DNA of 64,000 bases from Amanita rubescens (lineage: Eukaryota > Basidiomycota > Agaricomycetes > Agaricales > Amanitaceae): contig WION01000104.1 in the NCBI GenBank assembly GCA_015039365.1, forward strand, positions 1 through 64,000, given 5' to 3'. Below, piece after piece: positions 1 to 14,829 of this stretch. The notes beneath the pieces are model-generated. The model saw nothing but the letters and a program-made list of their open reading frames with translations, ran no database searches and was not told the origin of the DNA. Position numbers and translations under genes: made by a program. Each line of letters begins with the position of its first letter. Position 1 is the first letter of the stretch.

Positions 1-2
1 TG

Positions 3-131
3 TTCCTGGAGCTCGGGTACGGTAGTGGAGACCCCAATCCGGAGCGTCACATACCCAACACTGAGAGTGGGTCACAGATTCAGCACCAGGGGCAAATTCA
101 ATACCACCAGATGCCTGGTTATGGTCACTAA
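3..131 (+). CDS. 3' end of an unidentified protein gene
   Basis: An open frame runs from the window edge to a TAA at 129-131. It encodes about 42 residues rich in Gln, His, Gly, Pro and Tyr, ending in MPGYGH. The bias looks like the low-complexity tail of a real protein, and the downstream minus-strand gene ends tail-to-tail with it 86 bp away, as elsewhere in this block. No domain is present, so no function is proposed. It could also be a chance open frame at the edge. Confidence 0.4.
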   Translation, partial: FLELGYGSGDPNPERHIPNTESGSQIQHQGQIQYHQMPGYGH

Positions 132-217
132 TCACACAAGTTCTGTACTCTTAGCCGTTTACTATTTCTTGACCTTCTTGTTGCACACTTCGGCAGCTGT
201 TCACAAGTACATAGCCT

Positions 218-1533
218 CTATTTATCGATTCCCAAACATATAAGGATTAACTTCCGACCTAAAGCTGCTGCGACTCGAGGAATTCCATTGGAGCACACAA
301 AGTCCAGGCCACTGATAGCATTGGGTTTCGGGGCGACATGAAATGCTGTTGGTTGCGCGTTGATGTAATTGAGATTATAGACATGAATAGCTGCGTCTTG
401 GTTAGGTGCTTTTGAAGCAATGGCAAAGTATTCTGGGTAAGCTGGGCACCAACTACAGAGTAAATGACCAATGATTTAAATAAGCCAGCGCTTACCAAAA
501 ATGATGACCGCCATCTGGAAAGCTAATCCCGCTTTGAAACGGCCGACCACCTTGTAAATTCTTGATATCCCATACAGCAAACCGGGGGCCGTAAGCAGCA
601 CCAACTCTACAGCGTATTTGATTCAACGTAGTTACAATGCGGGAAGGGTGTGGACATACATGTCCGCATTATCCGGTCGCCATGCCACTGATCCGGACAG
701 TCCGGTGGGCGATATTAAAGTTGATGGATCTATGAGCTCGATAATATTGGGGTTATGCTTTCCGGCGTTTTCTGGATCGGATTTCCAATCTGTGATATAC
801 ACGGATCCCTTGCAATCCGCGACAAGAAATTCTTTATCGCTTGATGAATGAGCATCAATTGAAGTTAGTGGGTGAGAGAAGGGGATGGCATAGACCGTTG
901 GTTGAGGCCTCTCGTGGAGGAGCTGGACGGTAACGTTGGGATGCAAGTCCCAGACCATGAGCATCTTGTCATCTTTCGGCATCGAAATACGTCAGGAAAG
1001 AATGGAATTCAAAAGGGCCATGGTTGACCTGAAACGCTGGCAACATAACGCACACCATTCTCCCCTCGTCCTCCACAAAAGGCGATGTCATTTATCCTGC
1101 CATGGTGGCCAGTCAATCCCCCGCCAAATTTAAAAATGGACTCGTCAGAAACTGATGTTTTCTCCAGAAGGTATAAGGCGTAATCGGAGCTCGCTGCTAC
1201 AAGCCTAGAAAGCTACGTCGTCGATGAAGCGTAGGACAAGAATTAATACCTACTCGAGATTCCATTTATTGATAGAACTTGGGGAAACAGATTTCGGCGA
1301 CCATGCTAACGCCGTTATTCTAGAACCAGTATGAAACGATGCAATAATTTGACAATCTAAACCGTTCTGTGGCGAAAGTTATTACAACACAAGTTGGAAA
1401 AACATGGTGTGCATACTATCAAGAGAATATCCGCGCCATGGTCTCCGCCAATAGCGATAAGGTCACGTCCATCATCGAAAGGACATACCCGTAGAGAGTA
1501 AATATCGGTACCGTGTGTATATTGGGCGTCCAT
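218..1533 (-). CDS. NUP37-like WD40 nucleoporin
   Basis: Six exons (1533-1417, 1366-1254, 1204-1029, 972-660, 606-496, 452-218) join in frame into 354 residues. All introns are 43-56 nt with GT..AG ends. WD40-type blades are visible: an opening DLIAIGGDHG segment, a central DDKMLMVWDL blade with the WD pair, then EFLVADCKGSVYITDW and GPRFAVWDI blades. Length and blade order fit the fungal Nup37 family, a seven-bladed propeller of the Y-shaped (Nup107-160) scaffold of the nuclear pore. The start ATG at 1533 is the first in frame and lies 88 bp from the divergent URA6 start. The assignment to NUP37 rather than another WD40 protein rests on recalled similarity; the WD40 fold itself is secure. 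Confidence 0.75.
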
Positions 1534-1621
1534 GCTGAGAAGTTTGTTTGGGCCGTATTTGTCCGCCACCTTCAATAAAGCTGCCAATCCCCATTGATAC
1601 CTCCCGTATATACCACAACAG
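1534..1621. promoter_or_regulatory. shared promoter region of NUP37-like gene and URA6
   Basis: These 88 bp separate two divergent start codons. Any core promoters must overlap here or lie inside the opposite gene. I see no TATA box. Confidence 0.45.
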
Positions 1622-2580
1622 ATGTCCACGGGTATCCCATCTTCCCAAGTTGTTAACATGCAGGATATACATAGAAAGCCTTCTCCAAAATTCGATAGTA
1701 AGAAAGTTACTGTTGTCTTCGTCCTAGGAGGTCCAGGATCTGGTATGTTATTCAAGCTAATAGCCACCCTCGGGAACGGGAATCTTTTTGCTTGTTCAGG
1801 AAAAGGAACGCAGTGCGCCCTTCTGGTAAAAGACTTTGATTTTTGCCACCTTTCTGGTGAGTAACTGGATTACCAGATCCTGACGGACGTCATTTGATAC
1901 GTTGATCAGCTGGTGATCTGCTCCGTACAGAACAGAATCGCGATCATTCGCAGTACGGTGATTTAATTCGAACATGTATACGTGAAGGAACTATCGTACC
2001 GATGGAAGTAACAATCAAATTATTGCAGAATGCGATGGATAATACTTGGCAAGAAAACAGGGGAGGCGATACCTGGTCTGATGGTTGTGGCAGATTTCTG
2101 ATCGATGGTTTCCCTCGGAAGATGGATCAAGCACTGGGCTTCGAGGAACAGGCTCGTTGCATCTGAAGTTATTCCCCTATCTGCTTAATATGCTTCCCCA
2201 GGTTTGCGCCTCCTCCTTGGTTTTACACTATTCCACAACAGAAGAAGTGATGCTGAATCGCTTAATGGAAAGGGGAAAGACGAGTGGTCGTGAGGATGAC
2301 AATACAGAGAGTATAAAGAAACGATTTCGTAAGTGACCATATCCATTGACTTTCGAGATTAATAATGATGTCTAGGTACACACCAGAGAGACACCATGCC
2401 TGTTATAGATTATTACAAAGTGCAGGGAAAGGTGGCTGAGGTGAGTTTATGGAATAGATATTCTGAATTATAAACTTTTCTTTGTCAACGTAGATTGATG
2501 CTTCTGGTACCATTGATGAAATACACGAGGGAACGCAGCTCATTTTACGAAAATTATTTACATCCGCGAGCATCTCTTAG
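1622..2580 (+). CDS. URA6: UMP-CMP kinase
   Basis: Six exons (1622-1742, 1800-1856, 1910-2151, 2202-2328, 2376-2440, 2494-2580) give 232 residues. Family landmarks: the P-loop GGPGSGKGTQ, restored across the first intron; HLSAGDLLR across the second; the NMP-binding stretch [25 protein letters not shown]; and a short LID with GREDDN. The enzyme phosphorylates UMP and CMP with ATP in pyrimidine nucleotide synthesis. Translation may start at 1622 or at the ATG at 1658; both precede the kinase core. The intron at 2152-2201 must begin GC (GCTCGT) to keep frame between FEEQ and VCASS, because no GT donor fits. The gene ends 7 bp from the convergent kinase-like gene. Confidence 0.93.
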
Positions 2581-2587
2581 TGGCCTA

Positions 2588-3858
2588 TCATGCATATACA
2601 GCAAATTTAGTCCCATTCCGCACCGGTTCTACTAATGTGGCTAGCTTGCCTCCTTGTGGAATTTGATATATGGCACCGTCCGAACATAGGAAGTGAGCAT
2701 TGTCATCAGTTTGTTCCTTGAGATGGCGTCACCTTATGAAATTGAGGGAATGGAATAACCTACAGGATACCACTCCCATCCACCGCAGCGAAGGTATTCC
2801 ACGATCAGCGGCCCTTTGGAATCTGTAGTGACCTTTCCACCTGCAGCATAACGGAGGCGAACGTGTTCTCCGTTCATATATGGTGCAGTTAGGATTTCCC
2901 ATAGCTTGACAGCGAACATGTCACGTCCTGCCTGATCATCAGCACGAAATGCTGGGTCACGAAGCGGTCGAATGACAATCAGATTGCAGAACCAGATAGG
3001 AGTTGGCTCAACCATGGGAGCAATCACATACGTAGGCTCTAGTCGGTCGACGTTCACGGTGGAAAGAAAGTATATGAATGGGCCTTTCAATTCTACAGAC
3101 AATGTCTCCCTTTCAACTTCGGGATGATCAATAAAACGTCCAATATTTGGATCGTAAATTTGAACAGGTTTTGCATTGCTCATCGGGTGAAGTTTTGCGC
3201 GACCAGAATACCACCGATTGCTATTTTTTTGAGCAGCAATTTTGAACCTTGACATCACATTATCAGGCTGTCGTATCTAGAAAGCAAAAAAATTGACTAC
3301 AAACCGATCAACGCCCGGGAATTCCTCTCGCAAGCCTTCGGAATCGCGCAAAATGGAAGCATGCAAGCAGGTGGAAGTGACAACGGTTGATAACACCTCT
3401 ATCGGTGATGCGGATGCGGATGAAGAGATTGTATTGACGGCGACATATAATGGTCGTGTGTGAGACATGCGCAAATAACTGTGTATTGATTGCAGCGTGT
3501 AGGCGGAATCGTTTGGCTGGGAAGAATTAGGGGGAAAAAGGGAAGAATACAAGGCATTTGCGGTTCCACAAGGAACGAGGATGAACTCGACGACATCGAC
3601 CTCTCCATTTACCGATATGCCATTGATGATATCGTGTAGAGTCCCATCGCCGGAACATAACACTACTTGAATCCGGCGTTCGCCACTTTTCTTGATGATA
3701 TCGCTGACAATCTGTCCCGCATGACCAGTGTGCTCCGTCGCAAAGACACCGGTGATAGGGATAGAGTGACTGGTGAACAGGGGAAGAGTATGCTGGAGAA
3801 GAACCGATTTTGCCCGTCGATCTCCGGACACTGGATTGTAGACAGCTATCAATACCAT
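2588..3858 (-). CDS. diacylglycerol/sphingoid-base kinase-like protein
   Basis: Three exons (3858-3305, 3247-2764, 2716-2588) encode 388 residues. The N-terminal half is a DAGK catalytic domain (ATP-NAD kinase-like fold): LIAVYNPVSGDRRAK at the start, the nucleotide-binding CSGDGTLHDIINGI near residue 70, and PCGTANALYSSLFP near residue 100. The second half carries the beta-sandwich typical of lipid kinases, closing with FLCSDGAIYQIPQGG. The expected reaction is phosphorylation of a lipid such as a sphingoid base or diacylglycerol; the substrate cannot be read from sequence. It lacks the N-terminal extension of yeast Lcb4. Its stop lies 7 bp beyond the URA6 stop, so the two 3' UTRs must overlap. 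Confidence 0.8.
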
Positions 3859-4066
3859 CGCCGAAGCAATATGGTGGAGAGTTTAGTCACTATGCCAGCT
3901 ATAATTACATTAGGCCCCTAAGTGCCATACATCATCGACTCGGTGAGTAGCTACCCAGCTTATATCCGTTTCCTATTTTATGCACGATAAGGGCGAAAGT
4001 GGAACTGCCAATGATGTGCAAACCCTTTTGAACTCGTCTACGCGGTTAATGTCATGATACAAAGAA

Positions 4067-7000
4067 TCATTCAAACGTCGAAAAGCGTCTTTTCATCTCC
4101 ATATAATGTTCCATCTCGGTTTCACTCACACTTGGAACGAGATTCATTAAGGCCAAGTCAAAGTCCGCTTCGTTCACAACCACCAACAACTCTTCTTGTT
4201 TAGACATTTCGGCAAGGTAATATTGCGTCGTTATCGGAGTTCGGTCTTTCGTCACTTGCAAATTGAGCTCGTCTATTAGAATTAGCAAAAGGTCTGTCAA
4301 CCAATGTAGAGCAACGTACTGATTATCTCCTCAACCTCATTTGCTTTACGGGACATGGCCGCCAGTAAAGCATCAGAACACAGTGCATAGAAGTCAGCCC
4401 CTGTGTAGTTGAGCGGACATCTCTCTGCAACTCGATCAATCGAGAGTGCTGGATCCAAACGAAATTTTCTTGTCAATGCTTGCAAGATATGAACTTGTGC
4501 TTCGTGCGTATCGCTTATGCCAAGATACAACATTTTGTCAAAGCTGATCTTTTGTCAATAAGTATCATATATATATATATCAAACGATGTCACTTGCCGT
4601 CCCGGTCGTAAGAGGGCGGGATCCAAGAGGTCCGGCCTATTTGTCGCCCCAATCACAAACACATTGCCCTTTGCACTAGACATGCCATCGAGTTCAGCTA
4701 AGAGCTGACTAACAATACGGTCCATTACACCCCCTGAATCACCATGGTAACCACGCTTAGGTGCAACAGAGTCAAGTTCATCAAAGAAGACAACACATGG
4801 CGAGGCGTCCCTTGCTCGCTGGAAAATTTTGCGAACATTTGCTTCTGATTCTCCAATGTACATGTTAAGTAACTCGGGTCCTTTAACGGATAGAAAGTTC
4901 ACAGAGAATGACGTGGCCACTGCTTTAGCAATCAAAGTTTTTCCTGTTCCCGGGGGTCCATAGAGGAGCAAGCCTGCCCAAATCATTATTCGATTATGAA
5001 GTTGTTCGAGTGGGATCTCCTTACCAGATCTTTTCTTCAAGCCATCCGCAAAAAGTTCTGGATGTTCTAACGGAAGTCGTATGGTATCCAATATATCTGC
5101 TTTGGCAGTAGTGAGGCCTCCAATGTCACTCCAAGAAACTTTGGGTATTTTAGGTGCTCCGAAATTCTCAGTATACGACACCCTGGACTTCTTTAGGGCT
5201 TGCTCAAAGTCAAGGGCCATCAAAGGAATTCCTGCCGTTGCCGCTGCCGTCTCCGAGATGGATCTGCAAGAGTCTCAATAGTAGTTATCTCAGTTGCGCT
5301 TAAAGGGACCTACATTGTAAAACAACGCGCAAGGGAAGACAGCTTGGCATTCGTCGCAAGATTACGAAGATCCGAGTGGACAAGGGCGGCTGTCTGCGCA
5401 GCTAAATCATCCAAAGGTACGTCGGGCAGGGTAGAGACATTCGTGAGTAAATCTTTCAGTATTTCTAGTCTTTCTTGTTCGCCTGGGGCCTAGAATTCGT
5501 TGTGGCGTTTAATCTAATACATAGGAAAGCACCGACCTTGCAACTAAACCTATGTTTGAAACAAGAAAGAATAGAGGAAGGTACCCGTTCTGGTTCACTT
5601 GTCATGCCAATAATCACGACAGGATGTCCAACAATTTTCCAATTTCCAGCTGCCTTCTCAAAACATTCTTGCAATATTGCCAACCATTTTGATCCTGCTT
5701 TAGCATGAAGCAAGCCATTGGAATACATGTGGTTCCCTACGCACCATCATTTTTAAGGTCTGTATTGTCGGCAGCATGACCTAGAGCTTCGACGTGTCGT
5801 AAGACGAGGATGCATGGGGCACAGCTAATGGCTTGCTCAAATCGAAGCCTAAGGGTACCTTCACTTTTAATATCAGTTTCACAAGTAATTTCGTAACAAT
5901 TTAGCTGCAATAGGTAAATGCCTGCGTATAAATGCGTGCGGAATAATCACTAACCTCCATCAAGTGGATCCCTAGGTACTGTGCCATCCTTCTGGCAACC
6001 GAGAATTTACCGACCCCTCTGGACCCTTCGAATAATATCGACAAATAAAGATTGTAGTTCATGGCATTGCGAGTAAGGGCTGCTTGAACCAGCTCCATCA
6101 CTTTGTCGTAAACTCCGTCAGGTGGTAAAGGAACCGACGGGCTGCGGTGAATCAACGCAGAATGAAGGTCATCCCGGATTCCTATGCAGATTGATCCCGT
6201 TGATTACTGGAAAATAACCCAAACTCACCAGGTGTTCTATCGAGGCATGGAGTACGAGAGTTTTCAATCCCCTGTTGTATTACGCGGGTTACCGCGGGGT
6301 CAACGCGACAGCCTAATTCTCCAGTTTTGCATTGAGCACAAATATTGTCAATGTCATCGGTAATATCCGAAGATCCGTCTTCGAGATCAATGTTCGTGAT
6401 GCGGAAAAAAGCTACATCATTGGTTTGAAGTTCCATGGTCCGAAAGCTAAATGAGTTTTAAAAAGCGCTCATCGCGTTTTGGAATGACAGACTCATAATA
6501 ATCAATTCCTCCACCCATTAATTCATTCAATTGCTGGACGAGCTGGTCTTCACCAGTATCCAAGGATACGGTTATGGTATCACCATAATGTACCAGTCTT
6601 GGTCGAAATTCGAAATACTTCTTCAACGAGTGTAGGAAGAGATGCTGGTAGGCCTTATTGATGGTCGAAGGAGACGCTATGCGTGCAACCGTGATAGAAC
6701 GGGCAGTAGGAACAGGGGGTTCAGGTCCCCCGAAGCAAACAGGGTGTAATGTTATCCGATTAGATGCTTTAGGGTGAAAATCTCCGTCAACTTGATCAAA
6801 GTAAAAATTGTGAAGCAAGGTAGGCGAGCCCACAATAACACCACTCAAAGATGATCAGTATGTATTGATTTAATAGTAATGCACTAGCATACGTTCTGTC
6901 AACTATTTGGTCTTCGGCCTTAATGCGCACGAGCCTTTGCTTCAAACCATCTGAACTTCGCGCAAGTAACTAATAATGCTGATGACATGGGACTTTATGA

Positions 7001-7944
7001 AATTGACGGTTATCCACGCACCCAGTCACCATCTAGCACACCAAGACCTACAAGGTCCAGCGTGCAAACATAGAATGTCGCGTCGTCGCCAATCCAGCTG
7101 AGATACATGGACCATGGCCTCGGAAGGAACCAATTTGATGAGGCCGTTGACTCTGCGGGAGATCTTTTGAGACTGCTTTTCCACTCGTAAGGTGGCGTAG
7201 GTACGCGTAGCATCGAGCTGCGAAGAAAGCCTTCATCGATTTCGACAAAATCAGAAGCGTTCGGTGTAGGCTTCGGCTCTGCGGTGCCCTCTGCTGAGCT
7301 CATGGCTAGGGTAACCACGAAATTCGTAAATCCAGGTTCTACATAACCCTGAAGGACAGGCATTGACATGTCGAGGCGGTACAGATATTCCCGGTGTGGT
7401 AGTACTATCCCTGGCAATCTCAGCGAATATAGTGTGTAGTTAGCACCACAACGAAGAATTTTTTGATTGTTGGAAAACCACTCCGCTAGCGATGCCATTG
7501 AGATCTTCGCTAGTTCATATGCGTGAATAGAAAAGGCGGTCATGAATACTTCTTGCAATGGGGCTGGGTCATGCATTGCTATCCGAACTGTGGAGTTACC
7601 ATGTCCGAAGACGTGTTTGTACGTGAGGGGCCATGATGACGGAACCACTATATTGTCTATCTGGAAAATAGTTCACATATCAAAAAGCAATGATTGGCAA
7701 GGCATACCTGATCGTCAGGTTCTGCCCAACATACAACTCTGTCGAAGGCGTTCTGCTGCAGTACCTTGACCTTGGAGGCAGGTTCTAGGCAGAGGCACAG
7801 TCGCCGTACGTTTCTTTCTTGTGAAAGTGAATTCCACAAATTTCTACCAATCAGAATATTGTCTTGCAGGTCTTCGCTGTCTTTTGAGTTCAGTGCATAT
7901 TTCGAGATAACGAATGAATCGCGGTTATAGAAAAAGCTCATCAT
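4067..7944 (-). CDS. PEX6: peroxisomal biogenesis AAA ATPase Pex6
   Basis: A multi-exon gene of roughly 950-1000 residues. The N-terminal region starts at MMSFFYNRD (7944) and includes a conserved block ending [25 protein letters not shown] degenerate first AAA module ([21 protein letters not shown]) follows. The second is canonical: WSDIGGL, Walker A GPPGTGKT, Walker [10 protein letters not shown], sensor GATNRPD and arginine-finger region PALLRPGR, then a Pex6-type tail. Pex6 forms a hexamer with Pex1 that pulls monoubiquitinated Pex5 out of the peroxisomal membrane. Clear exons include 7708-7944, 7022-7660, 6893-6969 and one starting at 6843. The intron at 4544-4597 is a textbook GC-AG intron (GCAAGT donor). 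A 51-nt intron inside the second Walker A region reads through in frame. The exon junction near 6430-6530 could not be resolved cleanly. Confidence 0.93.
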
Positions 7945-8031
7945 ATTGGTCACTGGTCATCACAGTCACGCAGAAATAACCATCACAAGCAGTTTTCGTG
8001 GATCTCCCAAATTATTCCATACTTGCTAAGT
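7945..8031. promoter_or_regulatory. shared promoter region of PEX6 and GAR1
   Basis: Eighty-seven base pairs lie between the divergent start codons (PEX6 at 7944, GAR1 at 8032). I see no TATA box. Confidence 0.45.
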
Positions 8032-8756
8032 ATGAGCCGCGGCGGATTTAGGATGCCTGCTCGAGGTACTACACGTACAGGGTGGGGCGGAGACAAGAGA
8101 GGCCAACGTGTTACGGGTCCACCAGATCAGATTATTGGTGCGTTTCACGCGGACATTGAGTATCAATCGCATACCCAAAGTGTTTCAGAAATTGGAACGT
8201 TTGTTCATGCTGTCGAGGACGAAATGTTCTGTTCTTCTGTTCTGACCGACAGGGTACCGCATTTCAATGCTCCTGTGTACCTACAAAATAAGTCAATGAT
8301 TGGTAAAGTCGACGAGATTCTCGGACCTATCAACGAAGTATACTTTTCAGTGAAAATGAACGACGGGATGGTTGCTAGCAGCTTTAAGAAAGGAGACACA
8401 GTCTACATTGGGGGAGATAAACTCCTTCCCATTGAACGCTTTTTGCCCAAGCCCAAAAAAATCTTAGTTGGTAGGTCGAAAATCTCTGATGTTTAACATT
8501 TTTCTTATATTTCATGCCACTATAAAACAGGTGGAGTCGCTAGTATGGTCTCTTATTCGTCAGTTTAATAGGTGTTTAATTTTGATTAGAGCGAGGGCGC
8601 GGGACAAACAGCGCCCGTGGTGGAAGGGGTCAAGGAAGTAGGGGTGGCATGCGCGGTGGTAGAGGTTTCACAAGAGGTTTCCCGAGTGATCGGAGCCGGG
8701 GTTGGATGCGTGGCCGGGGAGGAACTCGTGGCAGAGGCGGCTTTCGGGGCGCATAG
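8032..8756 (+). CDS. GAR1: H/ACA ribonucleoprotein subunit Gar1
   Basis: The start is the ATG at 8032 ([12 protein letters not shown]). The core domain reads [13 protein letters not shown], then [32 protein letters not shown] and [25 protein letters not shown]. The last exon (8590-8756) is the Gly-Arg-rich tail, nearly all RGG/GRG repeats. Gar1 binds the pseudouridine synthase Cbf5/dyskerin in H/ACA snoRNPs and acts in the nucleolus. Exon 1 ends at 8470. Between it and the tail there may be a 12-nt micro-exon (8531-8542) flanked by canonical introns of 60 and 47 nt; skipping it also keeps frame. The stop is 30 bp from the end of the convergent kinetochore gene. Confidence 0.92.
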
Positions 8757-8786
8757 ACACCACCGACATGTGAATGGAACATTACT

Positions 8787-9579
8787 TCACAACTTGTGAG
8801 CCCTTATATCTGCTGCAGCAACCTTGGCTCTTTCGGCGCGGCGGCATTGTTCAGGTAGTAGCTACAGGCAGCACTATGAGTTTAGTTATGCCATCATCAT
8901 CGGATTCTTACCTGATCGAGTTCATCGACCAGAGCGGCAAGTTCCTGGGTATAAGCCTCTGGCGTGAATGTCAGCTGCAGGAACAGTATGGTTTCAAATT
9001 ATTAAACCTTTGCACGTCCAATTATCAGATGCAACTAGCTCACGCATCTGCACGTCTGATGGAGTATGGTTCTCGAACACCTGGTGTTCTTCAATCATTT
9101 CTGCAAGCTCCATCGCAACCTCTTCTGGACGCTTTCTTCTTGTGTCGGCGATGCGTTTTAACCATTGCATTCGTGTATCTGCGAGGGACCATATGCGCCT
9201 GTCCAGCGCTTCATCAAATAGTTCTGTGTGCATGTCAGATCGCAGGAAATTCGTAGCATGGAGTTAATTGAGTGCATACCACATTGATTATCATCCAATT
9301 GTCCGTAAGGTTGTCCGTTGATACGCAAATTAGGTTGCGCAGTTGTCAAAGTCTGGTCAATGAACTTGTGGAAGGTAACTACAGGCGTTATGGGCAGAGA
9401 AGAAGAGGTAGTACCCGAAGTACGTGGGCGTGCAGTGAATTCCCCTCATTTGCAAGGCTGCTGGTGTTAATGTCTTCTTCGAAGCGTTGCAGTACAGTCT
9501 TTTTGTAGCCAGATTCTAAGCATTGCCAGTTTTGAGCATTCTCGATGGATATACGTGGTATATCCTCGCGAGTATCCAT
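8787..9579 (-). CDS. kinetochore protein Mis14/Nsl1-like (MIND complex)
   Basis: Exon 1 (9579-9424) starts MDTREDIPRISIENAQNW. A 59-nt intron leads to FIDQTLTTAQPNLRING (9364-9280). The third exon (from 9223) carries ELFDEALDRRIWSLADTRMQWLKRIADTRRKRPEEVAMELAEMIEE, the acidic/basic coiled-coil signature of the Mis14 family. The C-terminal part holds TFTPEAYTQELAALVDELDQ and ends ADIRAHKL at 8787. Mis14/Nsl1 is one of four MIND/MIS12 subunits linking the inner kinetochore to Ndc80. The donor of the third intron (near 9010-9040) is ambiguous. The assignment rests on the RRKRPEEV-type motif plus flanking pattern. Confidence 0.72.
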
Positions 9580-9625
9580 GGTCAGATCAATACCTACAAA
9601 TTACATAAATACAACATGTTTCCGC

Positions 9626-10594
9626 TTATTTGCCCTTCCTCTTTACTTTGATGCCTAATACTGCTTTACTGTCCACCTTGGGCTTCTTAAATGACTGGCT
9701 AACTTTCGCATCAATCAGTGCCCGGGCTGACTCGGGTAGGAGACTATGCAGTGGGGGCTCCTCTTCTTCTGCTTTGCGTTTCACTGTTACGAATACGGAT
9801 GGGCTATCATTATCGGGAGTTGCAGTTGCCACTCGAGAGAAAACCTCTCTGACACGCTTTTCGTCTTCGTCTTCCAGCCTTTTCTGTTCGGCATTCTCCT
9901 CGCTCTCAATTTCCTCCTTACTTATACGGGCTATTAAGTCAATCGTTTGGCCGACGCGTTCGATTCTAGCATTCTTTGCGCGGATGTCCTGAAGCGCATC
10001 CAGTATATCCATTTCGCGCTTCGAGTCGATCGTGCGATTTTCAAGTACTTTCATTGGGTTGTTCTCCTCCTCTTCTAGTTTTGCCAACCTATCTTCCTCT
10101 TCGACAATTTTCTCTTCCCTCCAAGGTTCAAAATTCCTTGATGCTCCGTGCTCAGCTGCATAGTCGGTGTTTTTTGGATCAGTCTTGAAAGTGATTTCTG
10201 CTGAACACAAGGTACTGCGTATGGTCAATTTATTCCGTACGGCAGACGGGTGTATCCTCACCATTTGATGTAAAACCTGAAAATCTTAATTCCATAGTAA
10301 TCTTCCCCCTCGACAGTCTCTTTTCTGGCATTAAATTTCTTGCCTTTATATATGTATTCCCCACATGTGTTGCATCTCCTAAAGAAAGTCGATCAACAAA
10401 GTCCTCAGGGAGCACAAGTAAGACGGACATTGAAAACGGTGCCATCAATCGAACAACTTGTTGAGAGTTTTTGGGCTGTTTTCGGCGAGGAATAAGGTCC
10501 GGATCGAAATCAGGAGGGAAATATTTGTTGAGAACTGTAGAGTGTTCATATTGGCTATGCTAGAGGAGCATTGCATACCTTTGCGTTCAGACAT
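9626..10594 (-). CDS. YJU2: splicing factor Yju2/CCDC94 (Cwf16 family)
   Basis: The first exon is only 16 nt (10594-10579, MSERK). After splicing come [25 protein letters not shown], a zinc-binding pair of CxxC motifs (CNTC and CTLC) around [15 protein letters not shown], and then [20 protein letters not shown]. The C-terminal half is a charged coiled coil with a basic KVKRKGK end. Yju2 joins the spliceosome at branching and promotes the first transesterification. It lies 46 bp downstream of the Mis14-like start on the same strand and shares a 92-bp promoter gap with DHX35. Confidence 0.93.
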
Positions 10595-10686
10595 GGTGAA
10601 CGAGAAGTGCTTGGTGAGTAAGAGTCACGACGTCACGCAACATTTAAGCCACACTGAGAATCAGATAGCCCTAGCCCTTTCGTTAT
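10595..10686. promoter_or_regulatory. shared promoter region of YJU2 and DHX35
   Basis: Ninety-two base pairs separate the divergent ATGs. It is the third such gap of almost equal size in this block. Confidence 0.45.
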
Positions 10687-13439
<2,753 letters not shown>

Positions 13440-14169
13440 CTTATGTATAATGTAGGTTACTTGAATTTGGCCATGTTGCTACAAAATAGCCCCAAAACAG
13501 TACAGAATTCATAGTTTTGATTGGTGTCTGCTCTCAAGAATGAGCCTCTGATATAAGTGTAGTGCATAAGAGTTGAGGACATTGATGTTTAAGGCATCTT
13601 ATGTTTTTTTCCATACATCATGGGTCAGCTGGATGGACCAGCAGTGTCTACCAGTGCATCAGGTCAATCAAGGTTGCACACTATACTGTCTGACAGGTAT
13701 GGCTGTATAATTAATGGTTGATGGGAATGGCTTGACTGTCCAATGTCCATAGTGTTTTGAGCAAGTAGGACTCTAACAGAAAGAATGAATAGGAAGATGT
13801 CCCCATGTTCAGTGTGCCAGGGTCAGCAGATGGGCATAGGAATGCCAATCCATCCTATAACAGAGGGTTGCAACTTGCAAGTGGTACTACTACTTGCTAG
13901 GCTCACTCTTTGCCCCATTCCAGAGACTTCCCAGGCCACCATCCAACACTGTTATGAATGAACTGTACTATATTGTAGATGACTCATTTGTACTAGTATT
14001 TCTGTATAGCCCCCCATTACTTTTTCTTGCTTGCTATGACTCATGTCAAACATTACCTATGATTCACTAGTACCAATATGTGACTCATATGGTATGAGGA
14101 GTCATACCATACATCAGGAACTATGCCAAAAAACTGATTCAAATTGTTGGTGTGTGATTGCATTTCAGA
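13440..14169. other. AT-rich intergenic sequence, nothing recognised
   Basis: About 730 bp beyond the DHX35 stop. There are no long open frames, RNA genes or clear terminal repeats. It forms the sharp border between gene block and transposon block. Confidence 0.6.
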
Positions 14170-14829
14170 CTTGTTGTTAGGAGGTGATCCAGACACAACC
14201 ACTAAGACACTCGAGATCGAACGCGAGAATGAGAAGTGAGACTAGATTGCGTCTATGGACGACAGAAACAATCGTAAGACTAAGGAATACATGGCATCAG
14301 GAAAATTCTGGTTTGGCTTATGCACTTTGGGGACTTAAAATGTCTTTCCTGCCTTAGTGATAAAAATGGCTAAGACCATCCTAAGACTCTAAGTGCATTA
14401 AGGTCATTGATTTTTACCTGATTTTTTCCAAGTCCAAGATAAGGCCATTGACAATGGTCATGTCTTATATAAGTCTAAGTGTCTTTGTCAAGTCAAAATA
14501 AGTCACTAAGCTTGGTGTGGGAAAGTGAGAAAAATGCGAATACCTCATTAACTAAGCCATTTTTGCAGCACTTTACACTCAGCCACGCTTCCTAGTGGAT
14601 TCCTACTATTCCTAAAATTTCCTAGTGGATTCCTACTATTCCTAGGACTTTCCTAGGATGTTCCTAGGATTCCTAGTGATTTTTGAAATATTTCCTCGGA
14701 ATGGCATTGGAACCCACTCTGGTCCCACACCATTCCTAGCCATTCCTAGACCATTCCTAGCCCATTCCTAGTTAACCACATTATTGTAGAAAAGTAATCT
14801 ATTACTTTCCCAAGCACTGTGAGGGGATG

